A DNA stretch of 64,000 bases, from NCBI GenBank assembly GCA_040218045.1, contig JAVJQA010000049.1, positions 124,001 to 188,000 on the forward strand, written 5' to 3'. The first letter of the stretch is position 1, and every line of letters begins with the position of its first letter. Both the position numbers and the translations under genes were made by a program. Positions 43,314 to 52,532 of this stretch are shown piece after piece. Source of the DNA: Marinoscillum sp040218045. GTDB lineage: Bacteria; Bacteroidota; Bacteroidia; Cytophagales; Cyclobacteriaceae. The notes beneath the pieces are model-generated. The model saw nothing but the letters and a program-made list of their open reading frames with translations, searched no databases and had not been told where the DNA came from.

Positions 43314-45017
43314 ATGAAATTTGTGGATCTAAAAATCCGGAGTAAGTTGGCTTTTGTGATGGTGGTATTTGCCATGGCAATCATTACAGTGATTTCGGCA
43401 CTTTACTATTATCAGTTTCAGGAGGCGTTGAAAGAACGGGTATTGCTTCAGTTATCCTCAGTGAAGCAGTTGAAGATAGCTCAGATAGAGCAGCGTATGG
43501 AAGGCATTCGGGAAACCTTTCTGGACGACGATGACCAATCGTTGCGCTCACAATATGGAGAAGTGCTATTTCATGGCCATGTAACAAATGATACCATAAT
43601 TCTTGGCTATTCAATAGTATTGGAAGGCTCTGACGCTGTGGTTTTCAATGATGTGTCCAAATACAATTCCAAGGGCCAACTGACCATAAGCCTGGAGATT
43701 CGTGAATCCAATGGATATGATGTCGCGCTTATAAAACCCAACCTTCAGGAAGTGCTTATGGAGCGAACCGGACTAGGAGAGACCGGTGAGTCTTACCTGG
43801 TAGGAAGTGATCATTTGATGCGAACGAGTTCACGGTTCTTCCCATCCAGAAATCCTCTGGAAATAGAAGTAAAAACCATTGGTGTGAAGGAGGCACTGAC
43901 AGGGAATGCTGGTGCAAGGATCATCAATGACTATAGGAATATTCCCGTTTTTAGTGCATATGAGAAGCTCCAGATCTCAAATATTGAATGGGTGATGCTT
44001 TCTGAGATTGATGTTCAGGAAGCGCTGTTTCCTCTCGAATCGCTTAAGAGGAATCTTTTCATCGTTTTGGGGCTTATTCTGGTACTGATTTTCCTAGTTT
44101 CATATGAGTTGTCAAGGCAGCTGGTAAAGCCGGTCTTACTCACAGAGCAACAACTGAGAAAAATGTCTCGTGGCATTTTTGAGCCCATGCACCAATCCAT
44201 TCAGCGTGATGACGAGATTGGTCAAATGTATAAAGCACTGGACCGGTTGATTTTTGCACTGGAGCAGACTGTCGCTTTTGCTAATAAAATAGGAGGGGGT
44301 GATTTTGAAGCACAATACGAGTTGCTCAGCGATGAAGACCAACTGGGCACAGCCCTGATGGAAATGAAAGAGAAGCTTCAAGCTTACCAAATAAATGAGA
44401 AGAAGCTGAAGTTGGAAAATCAGCGATCACTGATTAGTGGTGAGGAGAAGGAGCGCTTAAGGCTTTCACGAGAACTGCACGATGGTCTTGGTCCTTATCT
44501 CACCATTTTACGGTTAAAAGTAGAGTCTACGGAAATTAATCCAGGAGTGAAGCAAGAGCTTCAAAAAATGATTGACAATACGATTGGTGAAATGAGGAGG
44601 ATTTCCAATAACCTTATGCCAAGTGTTTTGCACGATTTCGGAGCAGGAGAGGCCATTAGAAATTTGGTTCAGCAGGTCAAAAATGATCAAATAAAGATCA
44701 ACTACCAATATGATAAGAATGAATTGGCAAAAGTACCTGAGCAAACTTCTATTGCTTTGTATAGAGTTGCCCAGGAGGCCATTACCAATGCCATCAGGCA
44801 TGCTCATGCTACCACGATCAGCCTTTCACTCACCGAATTTGAGGACCGAATCAGCCTCTTCATAAGAGACAATGGCATTGGTTTCGACCTTAATAATGCC
44901 AATTACGGGAATGGGATTCGAAACATGCGAGAAAGAGTAAATGTGGAAAGAGGTATTTTTGAGTTGGAGTCCAATAAGAAAGGCTCTACTATTGATGTTG
45001 AAATACCAATACCATGA
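43314..45017 (+). CDS. Membrane sensor kinase of the HisKA_3 (NarX/DegS-like) type
   Basis: A 567-residue kinase. Membrane segments at about residues 12-32 and 242-264 enclose a periplasmic sensor with Cache-like content (RTGLGETGESYLVGSDHLMR). A HAMP linker follows, then HisKA_3 with H389 in SRELHDGLGPYLTIL, and HATPase boxes ALYRVAQEAITNAIRHAH and DNGIGFDLNN. It should phosphorylate the NarL-type regulator whose ATG overlaps its stop by 4 bp. The ligand is unknown. Confidence 0.92.
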   Translation: MKFVDLKIRSKLAFVMVVFAMAIITVISALYYYQFQEALKERVLLQLSSVKQLKIAQIEQRMEGIRETFLDDDDQSLRSQYGEVLFHGHVTNDTIILGYSIVLEGSDAVVFNDVSKYNSKGQLTISLEIRESNGYDVALIKPNLQEVLMERTGLGETGESYLVGSDHLMRTSSRFFPSRNPLEIEVKTIGVKEALTGNAGARIINDYRNIPVFSAYEKLQISNIEWVMLSEIDVQEALFPLESLKRNLFIVLGLILVLIFLVSYELSRQLVKPVLLTEQQLRKMSRGIFEPMHQSIQRDDEIGQMYKALDRLIFALEQTVAFANKIGGGDFEAQYELLSDEDQLGTALMEMKEKLQAYQINEKKLKLENQRSLISGEEKERLRLSRELHDGLGPYLTILRLKVESTEINPGVKQELQKMIDNTIGEMRRISNNLMPSVLHDFGAGEAIRNLVQQVKNDQIKINYQYDKNELAKVPEQTSIALYRVAQEAITNAIRHAHATTISLSLTEFEDRISLFIRDNGIGFDLNNANYGNGIRNMRERVNVERGIFELESNKKGSTIDVEIPIP

Positions 45018-45643
45018 GTAGAATAAAGGTACTTGTAGTGGATGATCACCAGCTTTTCCGGGAAGGGATAAGATCAATATTTGCCAACAATACTGACATT
45101 GAAGTCATCGGTGAAGCGGACTCTTCAGAAGCAATGTTTGAGTTCTTTGAGGAGGATAAACCAGAGGTTGTCCTGATAGATATTACCATGCCGGGAGATG
45201 ACGGGCTTACCGCCATTAAAGAAAGTAAGAAGAAGTTTCCAAAGATCCGGTTTATAGTGCTGACCATGCACGCTGATGGCCAATATGTAGTAAAAGCTGT
45301 TCGGAGCGGTGCTTTTGGCTATCTTTTGAAAAACGCGGATCAGCAGGAATTGTCTGCAGCAGTAAAGGAAGTGAGTTGTGGCAGAAAATATTTCAATACG
45401 GAGATATCTCAACTAATGGTGGGCAATATGTCCCTGGAAGGGGATGATCCGCGGCAGCTCTCAGAGCGTGAGCTACAGGTACTTCAACTGGTCTCTGATG
45501 GCAAAACAACCAAGGAAATTGCAGATCAGCTTTTCGTGAGTGCCAGAACGGTGGAGACGCATCGTGTGAACATGATGAAGAAGCTTGATGTACAGAATAC
45601 TGCTGAACTTATCAAGAAATCAGTCAAATTGAAGCTGATTTAG
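45014..45643 (+). CDS. NarL/FixJ-type response regulator
   Basis: A 209-residue regulator with a receiver domain (DDHQLFREGI at the N-terminus, phosphoacceptor D56 in VVLIDITMPGDDG) and a LuxR-type helix-turn-helix (LSERELQVLQLVSDGKTTKE, then LFVSARTVETHRVNMMKKL). It is the partner of the HisKA_3 kinase by overlap and family. The small repeat protein 100 bp downstream may be one of its targets, judging only by position. Confidence 0.93.
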   Translation: MSRIKVLVVDDHQLFREGIRSIFANNTDIEVIGEADSSEAMFEFFEEDKPEVVLIDITMPGDDGLTAIKESKKKFPKIRFIVLTMHADGQYVVKAVRSGAFGYLLKNADQQELSAAVKEVSCGRKYFNTEISQLMVGNMSLEGDDPRQLSERELQVLQLVSDGKTTKEIADQLFVSARTVETHRVNMMKKLDVQNTAELIKKSVKLKLI

Positions 45644-45744
45644 CATCCGTAAAAATACTGACTGTATTTTACCATTTTTTAGGGAATTACTTCGACTGGT
45701 TATCATCGTTTATTTGTAGTGTAAACCAATAAATGATAGAAGCC

Positions 45745-46092
45745 ATGAAAAATATCTTGTTAATTGCCCTTGCGTTCTGCCTTGCGTTTGCTGTTGAGGC
45801 TCAGTCTAAAGACCTTAAAGGTCCAGCATATAAGAATAGAAAGCCGTGGAAGGATCCAAAAGCAACTAGCACGGTTACTTTCAAAAAAGGTGAATCATTA
45901 AAAGGCCCTGTTGCCAAAAACTCAAGACCTCTTGAGAGAAAACAAGGCGAGTTGGTTGCGATAGACCTTACAACTACTGAGAAACCTATGGGACCTGCTT
46001 ACAAAAACAGAAAACCATGGAGTGACAACAGTATTGATAAGCAAAATCTTGCTGAAAAAGAGGAGGATGACAATCCCTCTACCCAATTATAA
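45745..46092 (+). CDS. Small secreted protein with three GPAYKNRKPW-type repeats
   Basis: A 115-residue protein beginning MKNILLIALAFCLAFAVEAQ, a good signal peptide; an in-frame ATG four codons upstream (45733) is possible. The mature part has three copies of a basic motif: KGPAYKNRKPW, KGPVAKNSRPL and MGPAYKNRKPW, each introduced by a lysine-rich or acidic spacer. No named family is recognised. It is strongly basic and low-complexity, possibly a surface or periplasmic binding peptide. It follows the NarX/NarL-like pair and ends just before a strong terminator. Confidence 0.7.
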   Translation: MKNILLIALAFCLAFAVEAQSKDLKGPAYKNRKPWKDPKATSTVTFKKGESLKGPVAKNSRPLERKQGELVAIDLTTTEKPMGPAYKNRKPWSDNSIDKQNLAEKEEDDNPSTQL

Positions 46093-46138
46093 TATCAAAG
46101 ATCATCAATAGGTCATGAGTGAGTGCACATTCATGTTC

Positions 46139-46172
46139 ACCCATCCCTTTCATAAGCGGGGATGGGTTTTTT
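46139..46172. terminator. Rho-independent terminator between convergent genes
   Basis: A perfect 9-bp stem ACCCATCCC / GGGATGGGT with an 11-nt loop is followed by six T. It lies between the plus-strand small secreted protein and the minus-strand YHYH gene, whose stop codon overlaps its T-run. Confidence 0.85.
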
Positions 46173-48300
46173 ATTTTCGGTCTAAAACGATTTTGGTACT
46201 AAATGATTCTGATTGGTTTTGACCTTTTAGTAGATATATTCCATCAGGTACAGAATCGGTGATGGTAAAAGTATTGTTGCCATCAGCATCCAGTTGCTCG
46301 ATTAGTTGACCGTTCAATGAATACAGTTTAAAACTGAGTATTAAAGGTGTATTTAATTGAAATTGCCCATTTGAAGGATTAGGATAGACCAATTCTGAGT
46401 TGATGATTGTATTGGATAAGATGATGCTATTGCCGGGAGTGTATGTAGCTCCTGCATATCTGGCCAGGCTTTGATTCTCAAATATGTTGGTTTTGAGTTC
46501 CAGGAAAGGAGGAATGTCATTGATGCTGCCTTTCCATGCTCCCACGAGGAGAAAGTTTTCAGTAAATGAAGTACCATCAGTTGAACCAACTACTTGCTGG
46601 CTATGAGCATGATAATGATAGCCAAAGTCATCTCCATGATCATGCCCACCGAACTCATCTAATGGCTTATCATCACCGGTCATAGGATAGTTAGGTTCAT
46701 ATTTCCCAAAAAGGGCAATGCCATCATAGGCCATACCGATTATTGGCGGATGATCTTTTCCAATGTAATCATAATAGTTGTAGAGGTTAATACCATTGCC
46801 GTTGTATCCATGACCGTCAGCATGGTAATGCACCTCTAGGCCTCCACCAACATGTATCCCGGAATGGGTCACTTCTGCATCTTCTACAGCAAATCGTAAA
46901 TTGTTGTTTTGTGCCGGATAAATAGTTACTCCATCTATCGCAACACCAATTGAAACGAGACTTGTATAGTTGTAAACATCTTTTACTGTTGTTGTGGAAT
47001 GTTTGTCATCAAAATCAGAAGCCAGATCTCCAAAAGACGAAAGGTCATTGTCAAAGAGGTCATCCACCAGGCCATAATCTCTTAGTGGGATGAGCATAAG
47101 AAACTCACCCAGTTTTCCATTTCTGGTGACAGTGCTTTCTCCATAACCAACGCCCTGTTCAGCTCCTGGGGGGCGATTGACATCTACGAGTTGGTTGGGT
47201 CTGGTGGACACCGCATGCGAAGCTATGGCCATAAAGGGATGTGGCGACCCATTGTCATCCAGTGCATTAGTAAAGTAGACACTCGGTACGGTGTTGTAGT
47301 CTAGCCGGCCACCGTAGATGTCAGTACTGGCTATTTTTTGTGAAAGCATGCTTTCTCTTAGTGCCAGGTAAAATCCTTTTGGGTAACGAAGAGCAAACTG
47401 ATTGTTGTTTAGAGTTTCTTCTATTTCATCAAGCTTAACTTCTGCGGCTGTAGATGCCCCGGCTCCATCGCCCAATTGACTTATATAGGATTCGTCCAGC
47501 TTTCTTTCCAAGTCAGTAAAGATCCTGCTGTCCTCTATTGCTGTCACATCATCAGGAATAGCTGCAGTAGCATTGGGCTGATAAGTAATATCTAACGGGT
47601 TGAAATCCGAACCATCCTCAATTTCCAGGTCAATGTAGGCGTTGGCGTCAGCCAGATAAAAAACCGATGATTCCTGATCATTGGCGGTCCACTCAAGGGA
47701 GGTTCCACTGAATTTCAGCCATCTGTCAGTCCACTCATTGTCTTCTACAAATGAACCCGAGGTACTTTCATATTCCCACCTACTTATGGCCTTGATCTCA
47801 GCAGCTTCAGGTGACCCTGCAAAACTGATGAGCACGTAACCATTCGTAGATTCTTCTACAAACATGCTTCCACCATCAGCACAAATGAGGTTGTAATCGT
47901 CATCAGAGTTCATAGCATAGTAACTATGCAAAAATGGGTTGAGTCGATAGTTACCAGCAAGGGGAATGTCATTGTTGTCTGCATGGGTATTGATATCCAC
48001 TATTTGAAAAATGCTTCTTAACAATGAGCCATAGGTGGCTGATTGATCGAAATCGGATACTTCCATGGTGATGGCACCAATTGGATCTGAGCCAATCCTG
48101 ATTAGTTTCGATTTTGTTTCAGCGTCCAGGATGACGACATATTTCTTGTTGTCAATACTGCTTATCGAGCTTGGCGTTCCCAAAAAGTTAAATGAATTGT
48201 TCAGGATTTCTCCAAAGGGTTGAGGGCCATAATAGTCAAAGTCCTGGGCACTTACAGGGATGACACTGATGATCAATAGGAGTCTGAAGATAGCTTTCAT
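46171..48300 (-). CDS. YHYH-domain secreted protein with T9SS sorting domain
   Basis: A 709-residue protein with a signal peptide (MKAIFRLLLIISVIPVSAQ). The YHYH module is near residues 480-600: EVHYHADGHGYNGNGI, HPPIIGMAYDGIALFGKY and DFGYHYHAHS, a His-rich and probably metal-binding fold. The C-terminus (NSELVYPNPSNGQFQL to IYLLKGQ) is a type A sorting domain, so the protein is exported by T9SS and may be anchored to the surface. The function of YHYH proteins is not established. It is a single-gene unit. Confidence 0.82.
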   Translation of the reverse strand: MKAIFRLLLIISVIPVSAQDFDYYGPQPFGEILNNSFNFLGTPSSISSIDNKKYVVILDAETKSKLIRIGSDPIGAITMEVSDFDQSATYGSLLRSIFQIVDINTHADNNDIPLAGNYRLNPFLHSYYAMNSDDDYNLICADGGSMFVEESTNGYVLISFAGSPEAAEIKAISRWEYESTSGSFVEDNEWTDRWLKFSGTSLEWTANDQESSVFYLADANAYIDLEIEDGSDFNPLDITYQPNATAAIPDDVTAIEDSRIFTDLERKLDESYISQLGDGAGASTAAEVKLDEIEETLNNNQFALRYPKGFYLALRESMLSQKIASTDIYGGRLDYNTVPSVYFTNALDDNGSPHPFMAIASHAVSTRPNQLVDVNRPPGAEQGVGYGESTVTRNGKLGEFLMLIPLRDYGLVDDLFDNDLSSFGDLASDFDDKHSTTTVKDVYNYTSLVSIGVAIDGVTIYPAQNNNLRFAVEDAEVTHSGIHVGGGLEVHYHADGHGYNGNGINLYNYYDYIGKDHPPIIGMAYDGIALFGKYEPNYPMTGDDKPLDEFGGHDHGDDFGYHYHAHSQQVVGSTDGTSFTENFLLVGAWKGSINDIPPFLELKTNIFENQSLARYAGATYTPGNSIILSNTIINSELVYPNPSNGQFQLNTPLILSFKLYSLNGQLIEQLDADGNNTFTITDSVPDGIYLLKGQNQSESFSTKIVLDRK

Positions 48301-48390
48301 AGTATATGCTTTGGTTTATGAAGATATAACGATGGCTTTAGAAAAAACCCTGCCTGTTGGTTTAAATACTACTTTTTAAGTTCAGGTTCT

Positions 48391-48597
48391 TTATCTCCAA
48401 TCCTCTTCCTCTAAGGTGAAAATATTATCTACTTTCTCATTGAATACATGGGCTATTTTGAGTGAAAGCAAAGTTGAGGGAATGAATTTTCCTTTTTCAA
48501 TAGAATTGATTGTTTGCCTGGATACACCAACCTTTTCTGCCAGATCAGCCTGGGTCATGTCTTTCTTTGCACGTTCTACTTTGATGGTATTTTTCAT
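48391..48597 (-). CDS. XRE-type helix-turn-helix regulator
   Basis: A 68-residue single-domain regulator: MKNTIKVERAKKDMTQADLA, then VGVSRQTINSIEKGKFIPS. The start is set at 48597, preceded by the good ribosome-binding site AAGGAG; a longer frame to 48645 would lack one. It follows the membrane-protein gene by 7 bp, a common pairing in which the small regulator controls a membrane partner. An operator-like palindrome lies upstream of the pair. Confidence 0.85.
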   Translation of the reverse strand: MKNTIKVERAKKDMTQADLAEKVGVSRQTINSIEKGKFIPSTLLSLKIAHVFNEKVDNIFTLEEEDWR

Positions 48598-48604
48598 AGA
48601 TGGA

Positions 48605-49006
48605 TCACTCCTTAATTTTAAGATAGTGAAACCAACCAAGTGCAAGGATCATCACAATGCTGAGGTACTGAAAGGCAGAAATTGAGAACCATGAGTCTGT
48701 TTCGATGGAGTATTCTACAAAATTCTGTGAGTAATTGATAAGCATGGCTATGATAGCAGCAAGTGGGATGGAGGCTGCCAGCGATTTGAATTTGAGGTAA
48801 GCGATTCGTTCATCAAAATCCCTTTGCCTGGAGAAGAAAATGATCATTAGGCCCATAGCGAAAGGGAAGCTAGCCCCGTGCAGATCCACAATTCCGAATT
48901 CAATAATACGGTAAGTAAAGATGGCAATTCCCATTGCAATAATAATGAGCCCCAATGCCCTTCCCCAATGTGGATACGTAAAGTTTGGTATGTTGGATTT
49001 GTCCAT
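48605..49006 (-). CDS. Four-helix membrane protein paired with XRE regulator
   Basis: A 133-residue protein with about four membrane segments (about 15-32, 45-60, 73-92, 109-128). A charged cytoplasmic loop (SRQRDFDERIAYLKF) separates the second and third. It resembles the uncharacterised small membrane proteins that accompany XRE regulators in Firmicutes and Bacteroidota. Function unknown. The start MDKSNIPNF is preceded by an AT-rich promoter region. Confidence 0.7.
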   Translation of the reverse strand: MDKSNIPNFTYPHWGRALGLIIIAMGIAIFTYRIIEFGIVDLHGASFPFAMGLMIIFFSRQRDFDERIAYLKFKSLAASIPLAAIIAMLINYSQNFVEYSIETDSWFSISAFQYLSIVMILALGWFHYLKIKE

Positions 49007-49038
49007 AATTTTATATTAAAGTCTTAATTTATTGACTA

Positions 49039-49055
49039 AAAGTAAAATATACTTT
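49039..49055. promoter_or_regulatory. Palindrome upstream of the membrane/XRE operon
   Basis: AAAGTA and TACTTT flank a 5-bp spacer, about 33 bp upstream of the membrane-protein start codon. It is a plausible operator for the 68-residue XRE regulator. Confidence 0.4.
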
Positions 49056-49100
49056 ACATAAAGACAAGATAAAATGACAATTATCATGAATACCTCGTTT

Positions 49101-49823
49101 TCACACACCTAACCAGTAACTGAAAGAAATTTTTAATTCAATAATCAACGGTAGCCAGTTTATCTCCATTGATGAAGTTATTGACTCAATATTATGGGCG
49201 GGTAAGTTATCTTCTCTTTGGTATCGGAAATGGACTAGTTTGAATGGAACCGAGAGATTCAGGCTAGTACGACTTGTGTTCAGCCAATATAGCTGTGGAA
49301 TGACTTCAATAGCTAAAGACATTTTGATGGTTTTGAATTCTTGATCAGTAATATAAGGTTTCCAGTTATTGTACTGATAGGACGGGTTTAGCCCGAGAGA
49401 TATTTTTGGAAAAAGGGACTGGTTAATTTGATAATACTTGCCATAAGCACATCGGAATGACAAATTAAAGTTTTGGAGCTCTCCTCCCGCAATAAGGATC
49501 TCTCTTCCATTTCTTGTGACATACTGTGAGAATTCTTTTGTTTTATACCAAATTTCAGATAATTGTAGGTCATGAACTTTTTGATCAGACCGAAATAAGG
49601 CAATTCCTAAACTTGGTCGATTTTTAGGATTCTGTTCAAGACTATTCAAATAAACGTCATCTACGATGCAATTGGATAATCCTAAATTTAACTCCGGACC
49701 TTTCATTTTGAGGACTTGTCCACAGATTTTCAAATGAATGAGGAAAACTAGTATCACTAGTATCCACCTCAATGACTTTAGACTGCATGATGCTATAGAC
49801 CCATGATCAATTGCCATTTTCAA
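49101..49823 (-). CDS. Possible outer-membrane protein, unknown family
   Basis: A 240-residue protein with a hydrophobic segment at about 20-33, ending in HLKICGQ, that may be a signal peptide. The rest is rich in alternating, aromatic-ended strands (NFNLSFRCAYGKYYQI, SLGLNPSYQYNNWKPYI, LIIELKISFSYWL), suggesting a small beta-barrel. No named family is recognised. It follows the next upstream gene by 16 bp on the same strand. Confidence 0.55.
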   Translation of the reverse strand: MKMAIDHGSIASCSLKSLRWILVILVFLIHLKICGQVLKMKGPELNLGLSNCIVDDVYLNSLEQNPKNRPSLGIALFRSDQKVHDLQLSEIWYKTKEFSQYVTRNGREILIAGGELQNFNLSFRCAYGKYYQINQSLFPKISLGLNPSYQYNNWKPYITDQEFKTIKMSLAIEVIPQLYWLNTSRTSLNLSVPFKLVHFRYQREDNLPAHNIESITSSMEINWLPLIIELKISFSYWLGV

Positions 49824-49839
49824 CTATTATATGGTTCTG

Positions 49840-50226
49840 TTATTGATGAAAATACCAACCTTTCAGGTTAAGGTGGTTCATTCCAATATGGTATGAAACT
49901 CCATAGATTAGGAAGACTATAGAGATGGCACCAATATTTCCATCAACGATTATTTCACCAAATAGAAGTCCAATTCCCAAATAGAGAGCAATTGTACCAG
50001 GGAAGTTTATGTGACTTTTCTTATGATAAGACACTTGTGTCTGTGGCCCAACATTCATAAATGGGGAGATAAAACTTTGAATAAACACTTTGGTTCCAAG
50101 TCCAAGAAGACACAACCAAACCCATACGACTACTGCTGAGCTAGTAATCTCGAATGAGCCACCAGTTTCTAGAGTAACTACGAATCCAAGAATCAACGAA
50201 ACAAACTTTACCAATCTTGCTTTCAT
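49840..50226 (-). CDS. Small four-helix membrane protein, unknown function
   Basis: A 128-residue protein with four hydrophobic segments (about 7-20, 30-50, 73-90, 92-112). No known family is recognised. It is cotranscribed with the putative outer-membrane protein that starts 16 bp after it. A tandem palindrome lies just upstream of its start codon. Confidence 0.6.
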   Translation of the reverse strand: MKARLVKFVSLILGFVVTLETGGSFEITSSAVVVWVWLCLLGLGTKVFIQSFISPFMNVGPQTQVSYHKKSHINFPGTIALYLGIGLLFGEIIVDGNIGAISIVFLIYGVSYHIGMNHLNLKGWYFHQ

Positions 50227-50230
50227 AACA

Positions 50231-50271
50231 CTATCTTTAATGTATTAAAGATAGTCTTTTATCTTAAAGAC
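50231..50271. promoter_or_regulatory. Tandem palindromic operator upstream of a membrane-protein gene
   Basis: The perfect 10-bp arms CTATCTTTAA (50231-50240) and TTAAAGATAG (50245-50254) flank TGTA. A second, overlapping pair GTCTTT / AAAGAC lies at 50254-50271. Together they cover positions -5 to -45 before the start codon at 50226. The binding protein is unknown. Confidence 0.55.
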
Positions 50272-50314
50272 GGGTGGGTTCAATGAAAGAGGAGGTTCAA
50301 CTACAATGTATGTA

Positions 50315-50672
50315 TGAGTGAAGTGTTATTATGTGTGTAAATCAACCCAGTGGTATCCTCTCCTGAAGCTCGATGCATGCATTCCGAAAAATAAAAGATC
50401 CTGCGTACTGAGCTTGATAGAAAGTACTGCCATTTCCTTAGTGGCAGATTTATGTTGATGTTCGCACTAAAGCGAGTAAAGAGGTAGTCCCGAAGCTTCG
50501 GGAGGTACATAATTGCTAGCTACCCTGCCTAGTGCACAACTCAGCTTTCACTTGAAATTGAATTCTTTTTGATCTGCTAACCTCATTTCTGAGCCCTGAG
50601 GGCAAATGAATCTCAGCCATATAAAGTGTTTTCCTGCTTCAGGGGTTGTGCAACTACTACGACTGTTAACTC
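50315..50672. repeat. Degenerate attC-like site, cassette-associated repeat
   Basis: This non-coding stretch shares an internal block with the sites at 62246-62493 and 63088-63363, including GATAGAAAGTACTGCC near 50415 and a GGCAGAT downstream block. Its right end GTTAACTC (50665-50672) includes the stop codon of the gene at 50666. Inverted GTTGTGCA/TGCACAAC-type arms lie near 50530-50545 and 50643-50655. It is probably an old or decayed member of the same family. Confidence 0.5.
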
Positions 50673-51481
50673 CCATGCAATTCTATGAAGTTTTTGTTGC
50701 TCGAAAGTTTGAGGAGGTGTTGAATAATCTTCATAGTTACAGAGTCTTTTGGGTTCTGCCTTGAGTAGAGGTGATATCCATTAGCACTGTGAATTTCAAT
50801 AGTCATATTGTAGCCATCAGAGCAACAATGTCGATCAGTTGATGGAAGTTCTCGGAAATCTTTAGAGTTAACAAGATTGACCAAAGCGTTCCATGCAGAA
50901 TTAGAAATTCGTCGAGTCTTGTAACTCACAATTGGATCAAATTCTCCAATCAGAACATGTTCGTCAATATTTGATCCTTGCATCCCATGGATTCGGCGAT
51001 ATTCATAAATGGTATCATTGGTTAGATTGAATTTGTAATATCCCATTGTGAATATTGACGAATCACGCTTGTTATATATAATCTGTTGGTGAAGTTCCTT
51101 TTCAATAAACACAACTCTTTCATCTTCTTTAATAAATTTGAATAGGGTATGATTATGAAACGATTCTGAGAATAAAATGCGAACTTTTTCGGCGTTTCTG
51201 AAATGGGTAAATAGAGATTCCTCTTTTAAATACCTATAGTCGTCAGAAAAAACATTCAACCAAATGGTGTCAGCAACAGTTGATTGAGGTTCGGTTAACA
51301 ACTTATGGGAGAGGATCCAGTTCCCTTCTTCAGAGTGAAATTCAGTTAAGCCCTCTGAACTGATGTTCACCAGTGGTGTGTTGTCACAACTTGAGATCAG
51401 TATGATAAGAAAGAGCCAGTATGTTTTCTTAAGGAGAAATTGGAGATAACCCTTAGGTTCCTGTTTTTCAGCTATCGGCAT
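50666..51481 (-). CDS. Putative lipoprotein of unknown function
   Basis: A 271-residue protein with a membrane/lipobox segment at about residues 15-33 (LFLIILISSC). The mature region is beta-rich, with a conserved-looking CC pair (RHCCSDGYNM) and no catalytic signature. I recognise no family. A cassette-like junction GAGTTACTAAC (51488-51498) lies just upstream of its ATG, and its stop codon lies inside the attC-like site downstream. It may therefore be a captured gene cassette. Confidence 0.6.
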   Translation of the reverse strand: MPIAEKQEPKGYLQFLLKKTYWLFLIILISSCDNTPLVNISSEGLTEFHSEEGNWILSHKLLTEPQSTVADTIWLNVFSDDYRYLKEESLFTHFRNAEKVRILFSESFHNHTLFKFIKEDERVVFIEKELHQQIIYNKRDSSIFTMGYYKFNLTNDTIYEYRRIHGMQGSNIDEHVLIGEFDPIVSYKTRRISNSAWNALVNLVNSKDFRELPSTDRHCCSDGYNMTIEIHSANGYHLYSRQNPKDSVTMKIIQHLLKLSSNKNFIELHGS

Positions 51482-51503
51482 TTCTGTGAGTTACTAACCT
51501 ATT

Positions 51504-52532
51504 TCATTCATACCCCTGCCACATCCAGATCAGGGTATTGGCCAGTGTCTGTTCGTAGACTCTGCTGTCACAGTGTTTACTGTCTTTGCTATACACATAC
51601 CGGTAGTCATATCCTTTAGCCGCCAGGGCATCTGCGGTGCGTTCATTAGCCATCACCCAGTTGTGGTAGGTCTCTTCAGGGTCATCGTATCTTAGATCCA
51701 ATTCAGAAACATGAGTGAATATCCGCAATGGTTTTGGTTCACTGGTCTCGATCAATTTCATGCTGGAATGATACTCCCAGGCTCCCAGGGGGTAATCAGC
51801 CTCTTCAGGTGCATCATCATCCTGCTGATCTACAAAGGTGCCGGAATAGGTGATGAGCCTACGAAACAAATCTGGTCTAAACCAACCTATGGTCAGTGCT
51901 GCAGCACCTCCTGAGCTGCATCCCATCACTGCCTTGCCCCACGGATCATTCGTAAAAGCAATCTTAGGGTAGGATGATTTAATCTCGGCATTATTAAGTA
52001 CGGCCGGCAATACCTCTTCATTGATAAATCGAGCAAACCGATCAGACATGGTGTCATATTCGAGCCCGCGTTCACTTCCCTTGCTGTCGTCACCACCATT
52101 TTGTACTGCTATAGCAATGAAAGTAGGTATTTTCCTGGTGGCGTCAGATGTAATGGTGAGGTTGTCAAGCGCATTACGCACCAGGTTCAGCCTGCTGGGT
52201 CCATCGAGCATGACAAGAATAGCCGCTTCGTCCCCATCCTGGTAAGATGTAGGCACATAAATAAATATTTTGCGTTCCTCGCGCACAGGCTTATTTGGAT
52301 CAAGGGTAACATCGGTACCTGGGAAGATTTCGGAATCTGCCATTCGCATGGAGAACTCAAAATACATACCTTTTGGATTGCCGAGATCGGTAAGATCAGG
52401 ATCTATGGAGTAGTCTGGACCAATCACATAGTTTCCATTTCCCTGCTTTTCGGTATCCTTTTGACCGTTGGCATAAAGACTGGCAATAAGGAGAATACAG
52501 GTAATTCGGAAACTTAGTGGTAATCTTATCAT
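51504..52532 (-). CDS. Secreted esterase, enterochelin-esterase/esterase D-like alpha/beta hydrolase
   Basis: A 342-residue protein with a signal peptide (LSFRITCILLIASLYANG). The fold is the esterase-D type: EERKIFIYVPTSYQDGD, MLDGPSRL, the nucleophile elbow GCSSGGA, and a late SKHCD, which carries the catalytic His. Members hydrolyse siderophore or carbohydrate esters; the substrate here is unknown. It is separated from the lipoprotein gene by 22 bp and may be cotranscribed with it. Confidence 0.82.
   Translation of the reverse strand: MIRLPLSFRITCILLIASLYANGQKDTEKQGNGNYVIGPDYSIDPDLTDLGNPKGMYFEFSMRMADSEIFPGTDVTLDPNKPVREERKIFIYVPTSYQDGDEAAILVMLDGPSRLNLVRNALDNLTITSDATRKIPTFIAIAVQNGGDDSKGSERGLEYDTMSDRFARFINEEVLPAVLNNAEIKSSYPKIAFTNDPWGKAVMGCSSGGAAALTIGWFRPDLFRRLITYSGTFVDQQDDDAPEEADYPLGAWEYHSSMKLIETSEPKPLRIFTHVSELDLRYDDPEETYHNWVMANERTADALAAKGYDYRYVYSKDSKHCDSRVYEQTLANTLIWMWQGYE

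Noticed and set aside
50315..50672. Insertion sequence remnant
   Set aside because: No transposase fragment or IS ends are visible; shared blocks match the cassette-type sites instead.
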